Below, piece after piece: positions 10,501-18,006 of a stretch of 64,000 bases of DNA. The notes beneath the pieces are model-generated. The model did no database searches, was not told where the DNA came from, and worked only from the letters and a program-made list of their open reading frames with translations. The position numbers and the translations under genes were made by a program. Each line of letters opens with the position of its first letter. The stretch's first letter is position 1. The stretch covers positions 62,001 through 126,000 of the forward strand of contig JAKQKQ010000335.1 of assembly GCA_029560585.1 (NCBI GenBank). The letters run 5' to 3'. The stretch comes from Verrucomicrobiota bacterium. GTDB taxonomy: Bacteria; Verrucomicrobiota; Verrucomicrobiia; JADLBR01.

Positions 10501-10860
10501 ATCGATGGTGATCCCGAGACCTTCTGGCACACGTCGTGGGGGGACCGCTGGTCGCAGGGATCGAAATACCCACACGAGGTAGTGATCGCGTTTGACAAAC
10601 CGACCGCCGTCGCCGCCGTGACGCTGACGCCGCGCCAGGATCAAGGGTCGGGAAGGGTGGCCACATTCGAGGTGTACGTCAGTGACGATGCCGACGCTTG
10701 GGGCGAACCGGCGGCGAGAGGCACCTTCGAGCCCGGCGCTAAACCCGTGACCGTCGCACTGTCGCGATCATCATCCGCGCGGTTCCTGCGCGTGGTCTTG
10801 TGTTCACCACAGAACCCCAAGCAGTACTTCGCCGCTCTGGCTGAGATTGCCATCGAATGA
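7528..10860 (+). CDS. GH2-family glycosidase with C-terminal discoidin domain
   Basis: Secreted enzyme of about 1110 residues. After a signal peptide (ending SDVAAAEQPA) come a GH2 jelly-roll (about 35-200), an Ig-like sandwich (205-310) and a TIM barrel. The barrel shows the GH2 acid/base motif AYGNEP (E465) and nucleophile motif SHEIGQ (E550). An extended beta region follows, then an F5/8 type C (discoidin) module from about 975 to the end (NLIDGDPETFWHTSW). This is consistent with a beta-galactosidase, beta-glucuronidase or related beta-glycosidase; specificity cannot be fixed. The frame opens at 7375, but the methionine at 7528 precedes the signal sequence; a second one at 7558 is also possible. 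It follows the MFS gene in the same direction after a 195-base gap. Confidence 0.88.
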   Translation: MKTIHAIIEIMRSLIVALLATLSWSDVAAAEQPAIPLAGEWRFALDRDDRGAAERWYARELDGKVKLPGSLAVQRIGDDVGTNTVWTGGINDRSWFEAPEYAKYREPGNIKIPFWLQPEKVFVGAVWYQRDMEVPEAWRGQRMVLKLERPHWETTVWIDDRLAGSRDSLSTAHVYDLSDLLAPGKHRLTIRVDNRMIAEVGINAHSVSDHTQGNWNGIVGEISLRMTGPVWIDEVQVFPNAERKSARVEVRLGNRTGAAADGEVTLHARTRNVDTVHDAAPASFPVTVRTSGTTVSLDYPLGDGARSWDEFSPAIYRLEVAWESAGGGSDGRSVDFGLREVNTEGTQITVNGRKVFLRGTLECCIFPLTGHPPTDVESWKRIIRICQAHGLNHIRFHSHCPPEAAFTAADEMGFYYHVEVAAWVNQGATIGDGKPIDAWLYDESERIRRTYGNHPSFLLLAYGNEPAGKNHAAWLAEWVNRHRAEDPRRLYTSGAGWPEIPESQYHVTPKPRIQSWGGGLRSRINAKPPETVTDYRDFVASHPQPVISHEIGQWCVYPNLDEIAKYTGHLKAKNFEIFRETLSARGMGPQAHDFLIASGKLQALCYKEEIESALRTPGMAGFQLLDLHDFPGQGTALVGVLDPFWDSKGYIAPKEFRRFCGPTVPLARLRKRVFTVTETLDAGLELAHFGAGPLENCAVIWNLVDDGGKSVATGHFEARGIPTGRLSTIGEIGIDLKQVTAPARYKLVVAVGQTQGLSAIEIARNDWDVWVYPESITSPEPGDVHITCAFDEAARAKLDTGGRVLLLVPPQRVRGDGLGPVKIGFSPIFWNTAWTKRQAPHTLGILCDPKHPALAQFPSDFHTNWQWWELVTRSNPFILNELPRELRPVVQVIDDWVTNRRLALAFEARVGKGKLLACGIDLGTDLGARPVARQMRQSLLAYAASGDFAPKVALTAEQVASLMREPSKMEAAGGSILRCDSQADNYPATNLIDGDPETFWHTSWGDRWSQGSKYPHEVVIAFDKPTAVAAVTLTPRQDQGSGRVATFEVYVSDDADAWGEPAARGTFEPGAKPVTVALSRSSSARFLRVVLCSPQNPKQYFAALAEIAIE

Positions 10861-11166
10861 TGGGCGCCCGTTGCCGCCTGACACAGGCGGCCCACAAGTT
10901 TTGTGGGGCGTCTCTGCGACGCCAAACGCGTGCGGAGTTTCGGGTTAGCGCTACCCCCGGTTCGCGCTTCGCGCGCTGTCGCCGCCCCGATCCAGGGCGC
11001 TGCCACCGCAATCGAAAACCTTCCCAGCCTGGATCCTGGGTCGGGGCACGATCCGCGCGAAGTCCAGAGACGCTCGCCCGCTGGCACCAGATGTTGCCGC
11101 AAGCCGAGCTTACGGGCGGGAATGCCCGCCCCGCGCCCGCAAATGCCGCCTCAAGTCTCTTGCTGT
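10861..11166. repeat. Convergent intergenic region with hairpins and dispersed repeat
   Basis: No gene seen. The region separates two convergent genes. It contains three abutting hairpins (10874-10923), one copy of a 61-base dispersed repeat (10998-11058, second copy 14203-14263) and a GGGCGGG/CCCGCCC hairpin (11114-11131). A role as bidirectional terminator is inferred; there is no long T-run. Confidence 0.6.
10874..10923 (+). terminator. Three abutting hairpins after the GH2 gene
   Basis: CCGCCTG-aca-CAGGCGG (10874-10890) is directly followed by CCCACAA-gtt-TTGTGGG (10891-10907) and GGCGTC-tctgc-GACGCC (10907-10923). All stems are perfect. They start 13 bases after the GH2 stop codon, so transcript ending or 3'-end protection is likely, although no T-tract follows. 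Confidence 0.5.
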
Positions 11167-11937
11167 TCAGTCCGGCATCTCATGATCGACCGAGATGGGA
11201 GATTCGGATGCTGGGGTCGGCTGGGGCGGGGAGTCGATGGTGTCAGCGACTTGGACGGTCTGTGGTGGAGGGATCGACAGGGGCTTGAGGTTGATTTGCT
11301 CGGCGGCACGATGGGCAAATATCTCGGGATAATCCGGTGCATCGAGTTCAGGGACTCGAACCGGTTTACCCCACCGGTCAGTCATTTCTTGGGCCCGTTT
11401 GATCAGGTGGTCATACCAGACGCGCATCTTGGATTTCGGATCCAGGAGGGGCGGATACATCGCGACGGCCCGGTCCCAGCTGGTCTTTTGATCTTGGCGG
11501 ATCATCTGCGCTTTCTTGGCTTCCAGTTCCGCCATCTTGGCCTCGTATTCCATCTTGGCCTTTTCTTCTTTGAGGCGGAGTTCCTCCTCCATGAGGCGGA
11601 CCTTGGCCCATTCGGCATCCGCGAGGTCGCGCATGGCGGAATCGCCGTAATAGTATCCGCCATAGTAGCCGTAGCCAGGGACGACCACGATCTTCCGTGG
11701 GCGATCATGTCGTCCGCAATCATCGCCTCGAGGTGGGGGTTCCAACGGCTGTATGGTGGTAGATCCCCCGCGGCGCAACCCGCCTTGCAGATTGCCACCG
11801 AGCGTCCCCTGTTGCGTCGGGGGGGACTGGATGGACATGCCCCCTGAGATCTTTGCCTGGGGGATGGCCGACGGGTTATCGGCATAGGCAAGCATGACCG
11901 CTGCCCCCGCAACAACAATTGCCGCCAACCGTTTCAT
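11167..11937 (-). CDS. Exported coiled-coil protein of unknown function
   Basis: Not assigned to a family. The 256-residue product begins with a signal peptide (MKRLAAIVVAGAAVMLAYA) and a Gly/Pro-rich stretch. A tyrosine-rich patch GYGYYGGYYYG follows, then a charged helix of about 45 residues rich in E, K, A and M (AEWAKVRLMEEELRLKEEKA onward) that should form a coiled coil, and a Pro-rich tail. The start is chosen because GAGGAG lies a short distance upstream of the ATG at 11937; an earlier ATG at 11952 contains that ribosome binding site. Divergent from the DUF1080-like gene. It may be a periplasmic structural protein; that is a guess. Confidence 0.7.
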   Translation of the reverse strand: MKRLAAIVVAGAAVMLAYADNPSAIPQAKISGGMSIQSPPTQQGTLGGNLQGGLRRGGSTTIQPLEPPPRGDDCGRHDRPRKIVVVPGYGYYGGYYYGDSAMRDLADAEWAKVRLMEEELRLKEEKAKMEYEAKMAELEAKKAQMIRQDQKTSWDRAVAMYPPLLDPKSKMRVWYDHLIKRAQEMTDRWGKPVRVPELDAPDYPEIFAHRAAEQINLKPLSIPPPQTVQVADTIDSPPQPTPASESPISVDHEMPD

Positions 11938-11985
11938 GGGCCAACTCCTCATAATTCCCGGGCTGCGTCCGGCCCCGCTTATTAT

Positions 11986-12014
11986 TAGATACACCCCATG
12001 GCCTTTCGATTCAA
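11986..12014 (-). promoter_or_regulatory. Sigma70-type promoter for the coiled-coil protein gene
   Basis: On the minus strand TTGAAT (12014-12009) and TATCTA (11991-11986) are separated by exactly 17 bases. The -10 box lies about 50 bases upstream of the start codon at 11937. Confidence 0.5.
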
Positions 12015-12078
12015 ACCATAGAAAGAGATGGCGTTCCGGAAGTGAAAAGTCAGACTGAACTAAAAGACGGAGGGCAGC

Positions 12079-12813
12079 ATGAGAGAGTTCCATGTTTCAG
12101 CGGCGATCGTTGGGTTCATCATGTTGGGCCACAGCGTGTTGACGGCAGCGGGGCAGTCGCCATCCCCCGTGAGATTGCCAATGGAGCAGGATTTCGGCGG
12201 GATCGGATTGCCTGCCGGATGGGAGCCCGGCGGCAGACCGAACAGCTTCCGGGTGATTGAGGGCGCGCTTGAGGGGAAATGTGCTGCGGACGACAACCAC
12301 GGGCCGTCGATTGGTGTCCCGGTGGTTGGCCACGATCTGGCGGTCGAGTTTGAGGCGCAGTTTATCAAGGCCGGCGCGCTGCTATTCCTGATCGATGGCG
12401 ACAGTCAGTTTGGTGGGCAGGCGCACTTGCTCAGGGTGGGGTTGAGCGGATCGTCGCTCAACATCGCGCAGGATCGTGGGAGCCCCGCGTCGAAGCAGGC
12501 ACAGCACGAGGCACGGGTGGCGGCCCAGAAGGCGGGGAAGACCGTCGCGGCACCCACGCCGGAACAGCTTGCCGATCCCGCGTTCTACCGCACGGAGGCG
12601 CTCGGTCGGCAAGCCGCCAAACTCACTGACGGCCGAAGGCATCGAGTCCGCGTGGGGTTGCGCGGCAACGATGTGACGGTGCGGCTGGATGAGGCGCCGC
12701 CAGTGCGTGCGAAGGGCACAGTCCTTGATGTCAAGAAGACCCGCATCGTGTTCTTGGTTGGTCAAGCGGGAGTCGTGAGAATCGATAACGTCAAAGTGCG
12801 CGAGGTAAACTGA
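12079..12813 (+). CDS. Secreted DUF1080/LamG-like protein
   Basis: A 244-residue protein with signal peptide (residues 1-25, ending LTAAGQS). The body reads as a concanavalin-like beta-sandwich of the DUF1080 (3-keto-disaccharide hydrolase) or LamG type: FGGIGLPAGWEPGG at the front, LAVEFEAQFI in the centre, and the closing strands RIVFLVGQAGVVRIDNVKV, which resemble the final strands of DUF1080 proteins. GGAGGG lies just upstream of the ATG. Only 14 bases separate it from the following Gfo/Idh/MocA gene, which has its own GAGGAGG. This pairing is common where secreted sugars are oxidised to 3-keto forms and then cleaved. The catalytic role is inferred. Confidence 0.65.
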   Translation: MREFHVSAAIVGFIMLGHSVLTAAGQSPSPVRLPMEQDFGGIGLPAGWEPGGRPNSFRVIEGALEGKCAADDNHGPSIGVPVVGHDLAVEFEAQFIKAGALLFLIDGDSQFGGQAHLLRVGLSGSSLNIAQDRGSPASKQAQHEARVAAQKAGKTVAAPTPEQLADPAFYRTEALGRQAAKLTDGRRHRVRVGLRGNDVTVRLDEAPPVRAKGTVLDVKKTRIVFLVGQAGVVRIDNVKVREVN

Positions 12814-12827
12814 GAGGAGGAGGACGG

Positions 12828-14108
12828 ATGAGTATCACGAGGCGTGGGTTTATCGGTATGGCGACCGCCGGCGCTCTTGCGTCGGCCAAAGGGCTGCGCG
12901 CGCAGGGGGGTGACAGGGCGTTGAGGATGGGGGTGATTGGTGTCGGGTGGTATGGGATGGTCGACGCCAGGGCAGCGCTGAAATGCGGCGGGGCGGAAAT
13001 CGTGGCGATCAGCGACGTCGATAGCGCGCACATCGATGCGGCGGCCGCGGAACTGGAAAAGCTACAGGGCAAGAGGCCGGCGACCTTCAAGCTTTACGAA
13101 GAGATGCTGGGCGCGGGTGGCGTGGATGCGGTGATCATCGCCACCCCGCCACACTGGCACGCTCTCCAGGCGATCGCCGCGGTCAAGAGGGGACTGGATG
13201 TCTATCTTGAGAAGCCGATCGCCTACGATGTGCGAGAGGGGCAGGCGATCGTCGATGCCGTCAGACGGAGCGGCCGAATCGTGCAGGTTGGATTTCAGCG
13301 CAGGCAGGCCGAGGGCTATCGTCAGGCCGCGGAGTTCATCCGATCGGGCGGGATCGGAAAGATCGTCCAGGTGGACGCCCATATCCACTACAAGGCCGGG
13401 ACGTTGGATCCGTCGCCGAAGGATCCACCGGCAACGTTGGACTGGGATCTCTGGTGTGGCCCGGGGCCGAAGCTCCCGTACAGCGATCAGGTCGGCCACA
13501 AGAATTGGCGCCTTGAGAAGACCTCGGGCCACGGCCATCTCGTGGACTGGGGCATTCATCTCATCGACACCGTGCGGCTGATGACAGGCGCCTCGGTCCC
13601 GAAGCGCTTCGTCGCCGCCGGCGAACTGCTGAAGTTCAAGGGCATCATCACGACCCCGGACACGATGACCGCCCACTTCGAATTTGAGGAATTTCCCCTT
13701 GTCTGGCGCCATCGCCTTTGGGGTGCCACGGAATATGATCCCGCGCTGAGCAACGGCATCCTGTTCTACGGGGAGAGTGGGACGGTGTTCGCCACGGACA
13801 AGAAGTGGGTCGTGGTGAGGGCGAAGGACAAGGACGTCGCGCGCGAGGAGCACGAGACGGCGGGTGACGCGGGCAAGGCACACATGGAGGATTTCCTCAC
13901 CGCAGTGCGCGAACGGCGGGCGCCCGCGTGCCCGATCGAGGAGGGCTTTAAATCCACGGCCACGGTCCAGTTGGCGATGATCGCGTACGAGACCGGTGCG
14001 CCGGTGGAATGGGATGAGGCCTCAAAACAGATCAGGGGTAATGACGGGGGCGCGAGGCTGCTGAAACGCGAATACCGCAAACCCTGGGTGCATCCGTTTG
14101 GGGCCTGA
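12828..14108 (+). CDS. Tat-exported Gfo/Idh/MocA oxidoreductase (copy 1)
   Basis: NAD(P)-dependent sugar oxidoreductase, 426 residues. It begins with a twin-arginine signal (ITRRGFIGMATAG) and a Rossmann motif GVIGVGWYG. The family's EKP motif is present (VYLEKPIAYD, about residue 127). The C-terminal substrate domain includes GHLVDWGIHLIDTVR, where the His/Asp residues typical of the catalytic site lie. Export with bound cofactor is the known behaviour of Tat members of the family, as in glucose-fructose oxidoreductase. The tight spacing to the DUF1080-like gene suggests both act on the same sugar, which is not known. The GAGGAGG ribosome binding site supports the start. Confidence 0.92.
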   Translation: MSITRRGFIGMATAGALASAKGLRAQGGDRALRMGVIGVGWYGMVDARAALKCGGAEIVAISDVDSAHIDAAAAELEKLQGKRPATFKLYEEMLGAGGVDAVIIATPPHWHALQAIAAVKRGLDVYLEKPIAYDVREGQAIVDAVRRSGRIVQVGFQRRQAEGYRQAAEFIRSGGIGKIVQVDAHIHYKAGTLDPSPKDPPATLDWDLWCGPGPKLPYSDQVGHKNWRLEKTSGHGHLVDWGIHLIDTVRLMTGASVPKRFVAAGELLKFKGIITTPDTMTAHFEFEEFPLVWRHRLWGATEYDPALSNGILFYGESGTVFATDKKWVVVRAKDKDVAREEHETAGDAGKAHMEDFLTAVRERRAPACPIEEGFKSTATVQLAMIAYETGAPVEWDEASKQIRGNDGGARLLKREYRKPWVHPFGA

Positions 14109-14176
14109 TACGGACGGATCGACCTGATCGAGAACGCGCCGCATCAGTCATGCTGAAACTTCTGGGGGCGGGGCCG

Positions 14177-14223
14177 TTTTGGACTGCGGTGGCAGAGCGA
14201 AGCGGCGCCACCGCAGTCCAAAA
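14177..14223. terminator. Bidirectional terminator-like 17-bp inverted repeat
   Basis: The arms TTTTGGACTGCGGTGGC (14177-14193) and its exact reverse complement (14207-14223) flank a 13-base loop. The structure starts and ends with T/A runs, so it gives a hairpin followed by four U on either strand. It sits between two convergent genes. Confidence 0.65.
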
Positions 14224-14263
14224 CCCTCCCGGCCCGAATCTTGGGTCGGGGCACGAGCCGCGC
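14203..14263 (+). repeat. 61-base dispersed repeat, copy 2
   Basis: By eye about 51 of 61 bases agree with 10998-11058, including the shared TGGGTCGGGGCACGA. Both copies lie in convergent intergenic gaps, and copy 2 contains the right arm of the 17-bp inverted repeat. Confidence 0.65.
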
Positions 14264-14293
14264 CCGCGATCAGCGCCCGAAGTTTCTGGGGAG

Positions 14294-16780
14294 CTACTGT
14301 GGGATTTCCAATTCCCGCGGGACGGTCAATTCCTTGCAGCGCCATGTCAGGCTCGGATCGCCGAAGCCGTGGAAGATGCGGGTGCGATGATCGTCGCAAC
14401 GTATGGCGAACAAGACGGGCTTCGGGTACATGCGACCGGACCAACTTTTTGCGTGGAAGGCCACGAACCGTGGGGATTCGATCAGGATTCCAAACGGCGG
14501 GAGGGTCACCTCGCCGCCGATTATCGAGTTGGCGCGATACTCGGCGGCCCCGAAGTTGACGGTCACGGTGGCGACCGTGGCCTCACCCTCGGCATAGGTG
14601 GCGCGCCGGACCCCTCGGTCTGGGGTGAGGAAGTCGAGCCGCGTCAGGCGTGCGTGCGATGTTGCTTCGGCAAGGGGGCCGAGAATCTCGTGGGTGTTCT
14701 TCAAGAACCTGTCGGTCAGGCACAGGCCCTCGGCCCAGCCGCCGTCGGCTCGGGCGAAACAGCCCATGTCACCAATGATCGCGGGCGTTTCCGTGCTTTC
14801 GAGGGCGATGGTTGGCGCGAGGCGCAGGCGGCCCACCCGTACGCGCCGATCGGCACCAGAGCCCGGCAGTTTGGCGCGCTCGGCACCATGGCTGTTTCGG
14901 CATAGGCCGACAAATACGTCCGCCGTGCCCGCGGTGTACTTTTCAGGCACGGTGACATCGAAAGGTCCTTCTTCGATCACCTCGCCCGTGCGCCAACCCG
15001 ACACGGGGCGAGCCGGAACATGGTCATTCTGGAACGGGACCGGCTCACCTTTGCCAAAGTGGACAAACGTGCGCCAGTCTCCCTCGCAATCGGCCTCGAC
15101 CCGCCAGCGGTACTTGATCCGAAACTTGCGTGGCCCGATGGGCTCGACCGAGGCGATGCTCGGTCGCGCTTTCACCTCCGGCGTTGGGACAGCGGCGGGC
15201 CCTTTCCAATACAGATGGTTCGGGAATGAGTGATAGTTGAGCGTCCGGGCGCAGAGCGCGTGATGGGCCACGTACTCCGCGGCCCCCTCGGGGTCGTATC
15301 CGTATTTTCCGAAGACGACCTCGCAGTCGTGATACACCATCTCGAACAATGGGACGACGGTCGCGCCGAGCGACGAGGCGTCGAGGTTGTGGAAATAGCG
15401 ACCGCTGACCCCGCTGAGGCCCTCGAAGAAATCGCTGTGTGGGATCGCCCATTCGCGGCCGCACTCCGAGCCGAACAGCCCGAAGACGTCGCGCGAGTAG
15501 TCGGCGAGTTTCTGCTTCCACCGGATATCGTCGGCCCGGGCCAGGGGGTGCTTCGCGTCGAAGCATTCCTGCGGGTCGACGGCGAATGTCGTGTCGATGA
15601 AGTAGGCCTGCGGCCCGAAGAGACGGCGCACCTCCGGGAGATTCTGTGGGCGGCTCGCGAGCCGCACGGTCTCGGGCGCGCAGACGAGCCACGCCCGGCC
15701 ACCGAGCCACCGACCGCCGGCCATGGGTGAGCCATCGGCCTTTTTCTGTATGCATCCGGGATCCCACGACTTGGCATCGCGGTACATGTCCTGATAATTG
15801 TCGTGGAAACACGCGAGGTATCCGAGCGCCTTGATGCGCCGCGTCGCTTCGCCGAGGGCCGCGTTGCCCCCGCATTCCGAGTTTGCGGGTAGGGCGTCCG
15901 GGTGGCGGCAGTCGTATCCGCCCTCGGTCCAGCCGCCCAGAATGAACAGGCAGCGATCGAAGCCGATGTCGCGCTTGAGGTGTTCGGCGATCTGTGCCGC
16001 CTCATCGAAGGTCCAGTGCACAGTCACGCTCTCATCCGCGGTGCTCTCCTCGTTGCGGCGACGGTTCAGGCAGGTCCAGAGCTTTGCGTTGGACGCGCCC
16101 AGGAGCTTTTCTGTCTCGGCATTCCGCTTTGCCTTCTCGCGCAATGTGATTGCGAGGCCCTTCGCCGTGGCGACCTGCCGGTAGGCCGCGGCCAGTGTGT
16201 TCCAATCGCCCTTGCCCAGCGCCGTGAGGGTGACCGATGTTGGGGTCAGACCTTTTGCGTGCGGTGGTCTTCGGACATGGACGGAGCAGGCGAGCCCGTC
16301 TTTCGTTTTCGCAAGTTCCGGGGCGACGTAGGGATCATCCCAAGTCATCAGCAGCGCGGCGCCACCCTTGAGGAAACCGAGCATATTCAAGTGGCATCCC
16401 TCGTAGCCGGAAGTCGGGAAACGCCGCGAGAATTCGGCGGGGCCGTTGGCCGGAATGAGCAGGCCCTCTCGGACAGGCACGAGCGCAAAACCGCCATCGG
16501 CGGGAGTGATCGACAGCGCGTGATCGAGGAGCCTCACGGACTCTTTTTCTGGTGGCGTCGCGTCGATGATGATGCTGGTGCCGTCGGGGGCGAGGCGCGC
16601 GTCCGGGACTTTGCCTAGTTCCCATGTGACGCCAGCCCGCTGGTCGATCAGGCGCGTGTCTCCCGTCGTGGCATCCTTGGCGAGCCTCGCCCCGTCGTTT
16701 TCCGCGGCGGCCGCGAGGGCCGAGACCGCGATGAGTGCAAACGGCCAAAGGGTTCTACATGGGCCGAGATGGTTTTTCAT
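14294..16780 (-). CDS. DUF5696-like putative glycoside hydrolase
   Basis: An 828-residue exported protein (signal peptide ending near SALAAAAEND). An N-terminal beta-sandwich (~30-250) is followed by a TIM-barrel region with FILGGWTEGGYDCRHPDA and CFHDNYQDMYRDAKSWDP, a pattern seen in DUF5696 proteins, which are distantly related to GH101-like barrels. Conserved acids such as D in FIDTTF and E in GSECGREW are candidates for catalysis. A C-terminal beta region follows. The gene starts 27 bases after galE on the same strand, so the two are likely co-transcribed and may share a galactose or galactosamine substrate. The enzymatic activity is inferred, not shown. Confidence 0.65.
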   Translation of the reverse strand: MKNHLGPCRTLWPFALIAVSALAAAAENDGARLAKDATTGDTRLIDQRAGVTWELGKVPDARLAPDGTSIIIDATPPEKESVRLLDHALSITPADGGFALVPVREGLLIPANGPAEFSRRFPTSGYEGCHLNMLGFLKGGAALLMTWDDPYVAPELAKTKDGLACSVHVRRPPHAKGLTPTSVTLTALGKGDWNTLAAAYRQVATAKGLAITLREKAKRNAETEKLLGASNAKLWTCLNRRRNEESTADESVTVHWTFDEAAQIAEHLKRDIGFDRCLFILGGWTEGGYDCRHPDALPANSECGGNAALGEATRRIKALGYLACFHDNYQDMYRDAKSWDPGCIQKKADGSPMAGGRWLGGRAWLVCAPETVRLASRPQNLPEVRRLFGPQAYFIDTTFAVDPQECFDAKHPLARADDIRWKQKLADYSRDVFGLFGSECGREWAIPHSDFFEGLSGVSGRYFHNLDASSLGATVVPLFEMVYHDCEVVFGKYGYDPEGAAEYVAHHALCARTLNYHSFPNHLYWKGPAAVPTPEVKARPSIASVEPIGPRKFRIKYRWRVEADCEGDWRTFVHFGKGEPVPFQNDHVPARPVSGWRTGEVIEEGPFDVTVPEKYTAGTADVFVGLCRNSHGAERAKLPGSGADRRVRVGRLRLAPTIALESTETPAIIGDMGCFARADGGWAEGLCLTDRFLKNTHEILGPLAEATSHARLTRLDFLTPDRGVRRATYAEGEATVATVTVNFGAAEYRANSIIGGEVTLPPFGILIESPRFVAFHAKSWSGRMYPKPVLFAIRCDDHRTRIFHGFGDPSLTWRCKELTVPRELEIPQ

Positions 16781-16807
16781 GATGGGTCGTCTGATGCCTT
16801 GGGACAG

Positions 16808-17779
16808 TCAATCGGCGTACCCGTTCGGGTGTGCCTGATGCCAGCGCCAAGCAGAGGCGATGATGTCTCCGAGAGCGTCGAATTTCGGGTGCCAGCCGAG
16901 TTCGCGGCGGAGTTTGTCGGCTGCGGCGACCAATCGCGGCGGGTCGCCCGGGCGAGCCGGCTTTTCCACCACGGGGATAGGATGGCCGGTTATCCTGCGG
17001 GCGGCCTCGATAACCTGTTTCACCGAATAGCCTGTCCCCGTGCCGATGTTGTAAGAGGCGCTGCAGGGTGCCCGCAGCGCCAACTCGTGGGCCTGGGCCA
17101 GGTCGATGATGTGGATGAAATCGCGGATGCACGTGCCATCGGGGGTTGGGTGAGCGGTGCCGTACAGCTCCGCGTGCGGACTTTGTCCGAGCGCCACGCG
17201 GAGGACATTCGGGATGAGGTGAGTTTCGATGCGGTGGTATTCGCCGAAACTCCCCGATGCGCCAGCTGCGTTGAAGTAGCGCAGATTGACATGGCGTAGG
17301 CCGTGGAGGCGATCATACCAATCCAACACGCGCTCGAACATCAGCTTCGATTCCCCGTAGGGGTTGATGGGATGCTGTGGCAGGGACTCATCCATCGGTA
17401 TCCGTTCCGGCACACCGTAGGTCGCGCAGGTCGAAGAAAAGATGAACACCTTCACGCCCGAGGCGATCGCGGCATCCGCGAGGTTGACGCCGCCACCGAC
17501 GTTGTTCCGGAAATACTTCGATGGGTCGCGCATCGATTCGGCGACCAGCGCGTTCGCGGCAAAATGCATGACCGCCTCCGGCGCGGCGTCGCGCACCGCG
17601 GCGAGAATCCCCCCGCGGTCGTTCAGGTCGCCCTCGACGAATCGCGCCCGCTCGTCAACCGCGGAGCGGTGCCCCTCGGTCAGGTTGTCGAAAACGACAA
17701 GCTCGTGCCCGTGGTCCAGCAGGTATTCCGCGCAGATGCTGCCAATGTAGCCCGCGCCTCCAGTCAGAAAGATCCTCAT
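16808..17779 (-). CDS. galE: UDP-glucose 4-epimerase
   Basis: Interconverts UDP-galactose and UDP-glucose in the Leloir pathway. The 323-residue cytoplasmic protein has the NAD-binding motif TGGAGYIGS (6-14), the SSTCATYG segment with the catalytic Thr/Ser around 116-122, the YxxxK pair Y141/K145 in NPYGESK, and NLRYFNAAGA. Length and motifs are complete for an extended SDR GalE. It precedes a DUF5696-like glycosidase by 27 bases on the same strand. No GalK or GalT lies in the window, so galactose activation must be encoded elsewhere. Confidence 0.95.
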   Translation of the reverse strand: MRIFLTGGAGYIGSICAEYLLDHGHELVVFDNLTEGHRSAVDERARFVEGDLNDRGGILAAVRDAAPEAVMHFAANALVAESMRDPSKYFRNNVGGGVNLADAAIASGVKVFIFSSTCATYGVPERIPMDESLPQHPINPYGESKLMFERVLDWYDRLHGLRHVNLRYFNAAGASGSFGEYHRIETHLIPNVLRVALGQSPHAELYGTAHPTPDGTCIRDFIHIIDLAQAHELALRAPCSASYNIGTGTGYSVKQVIEAARRITGHPIPVVEKPARPGDPPRLVAAADKLRRELGWHPKFDALGDIIASAWRWHQAHPNGYAD

Positions 17780-18006
17780 GCGGCGGGATTATGCCCATTG
17801 CGGCGGGGCCGTGAAACCGAAAGTGGGGCGCCATCATGACGGGATTTCCTCCCGCCCTTGTGGCCTCGAGCCACGAGAATCGGCACCGGGCAACACTCCT
17901 CTCAATGAAGTTGAGGCCGGTCCTCGGTCCCGCCCCTTGGAAATTTCAAGAATCGAGGGCTGACCCCGAACGCACCCCGAACGCCGGAGAGTTGACCCCC
18001 AACGCA

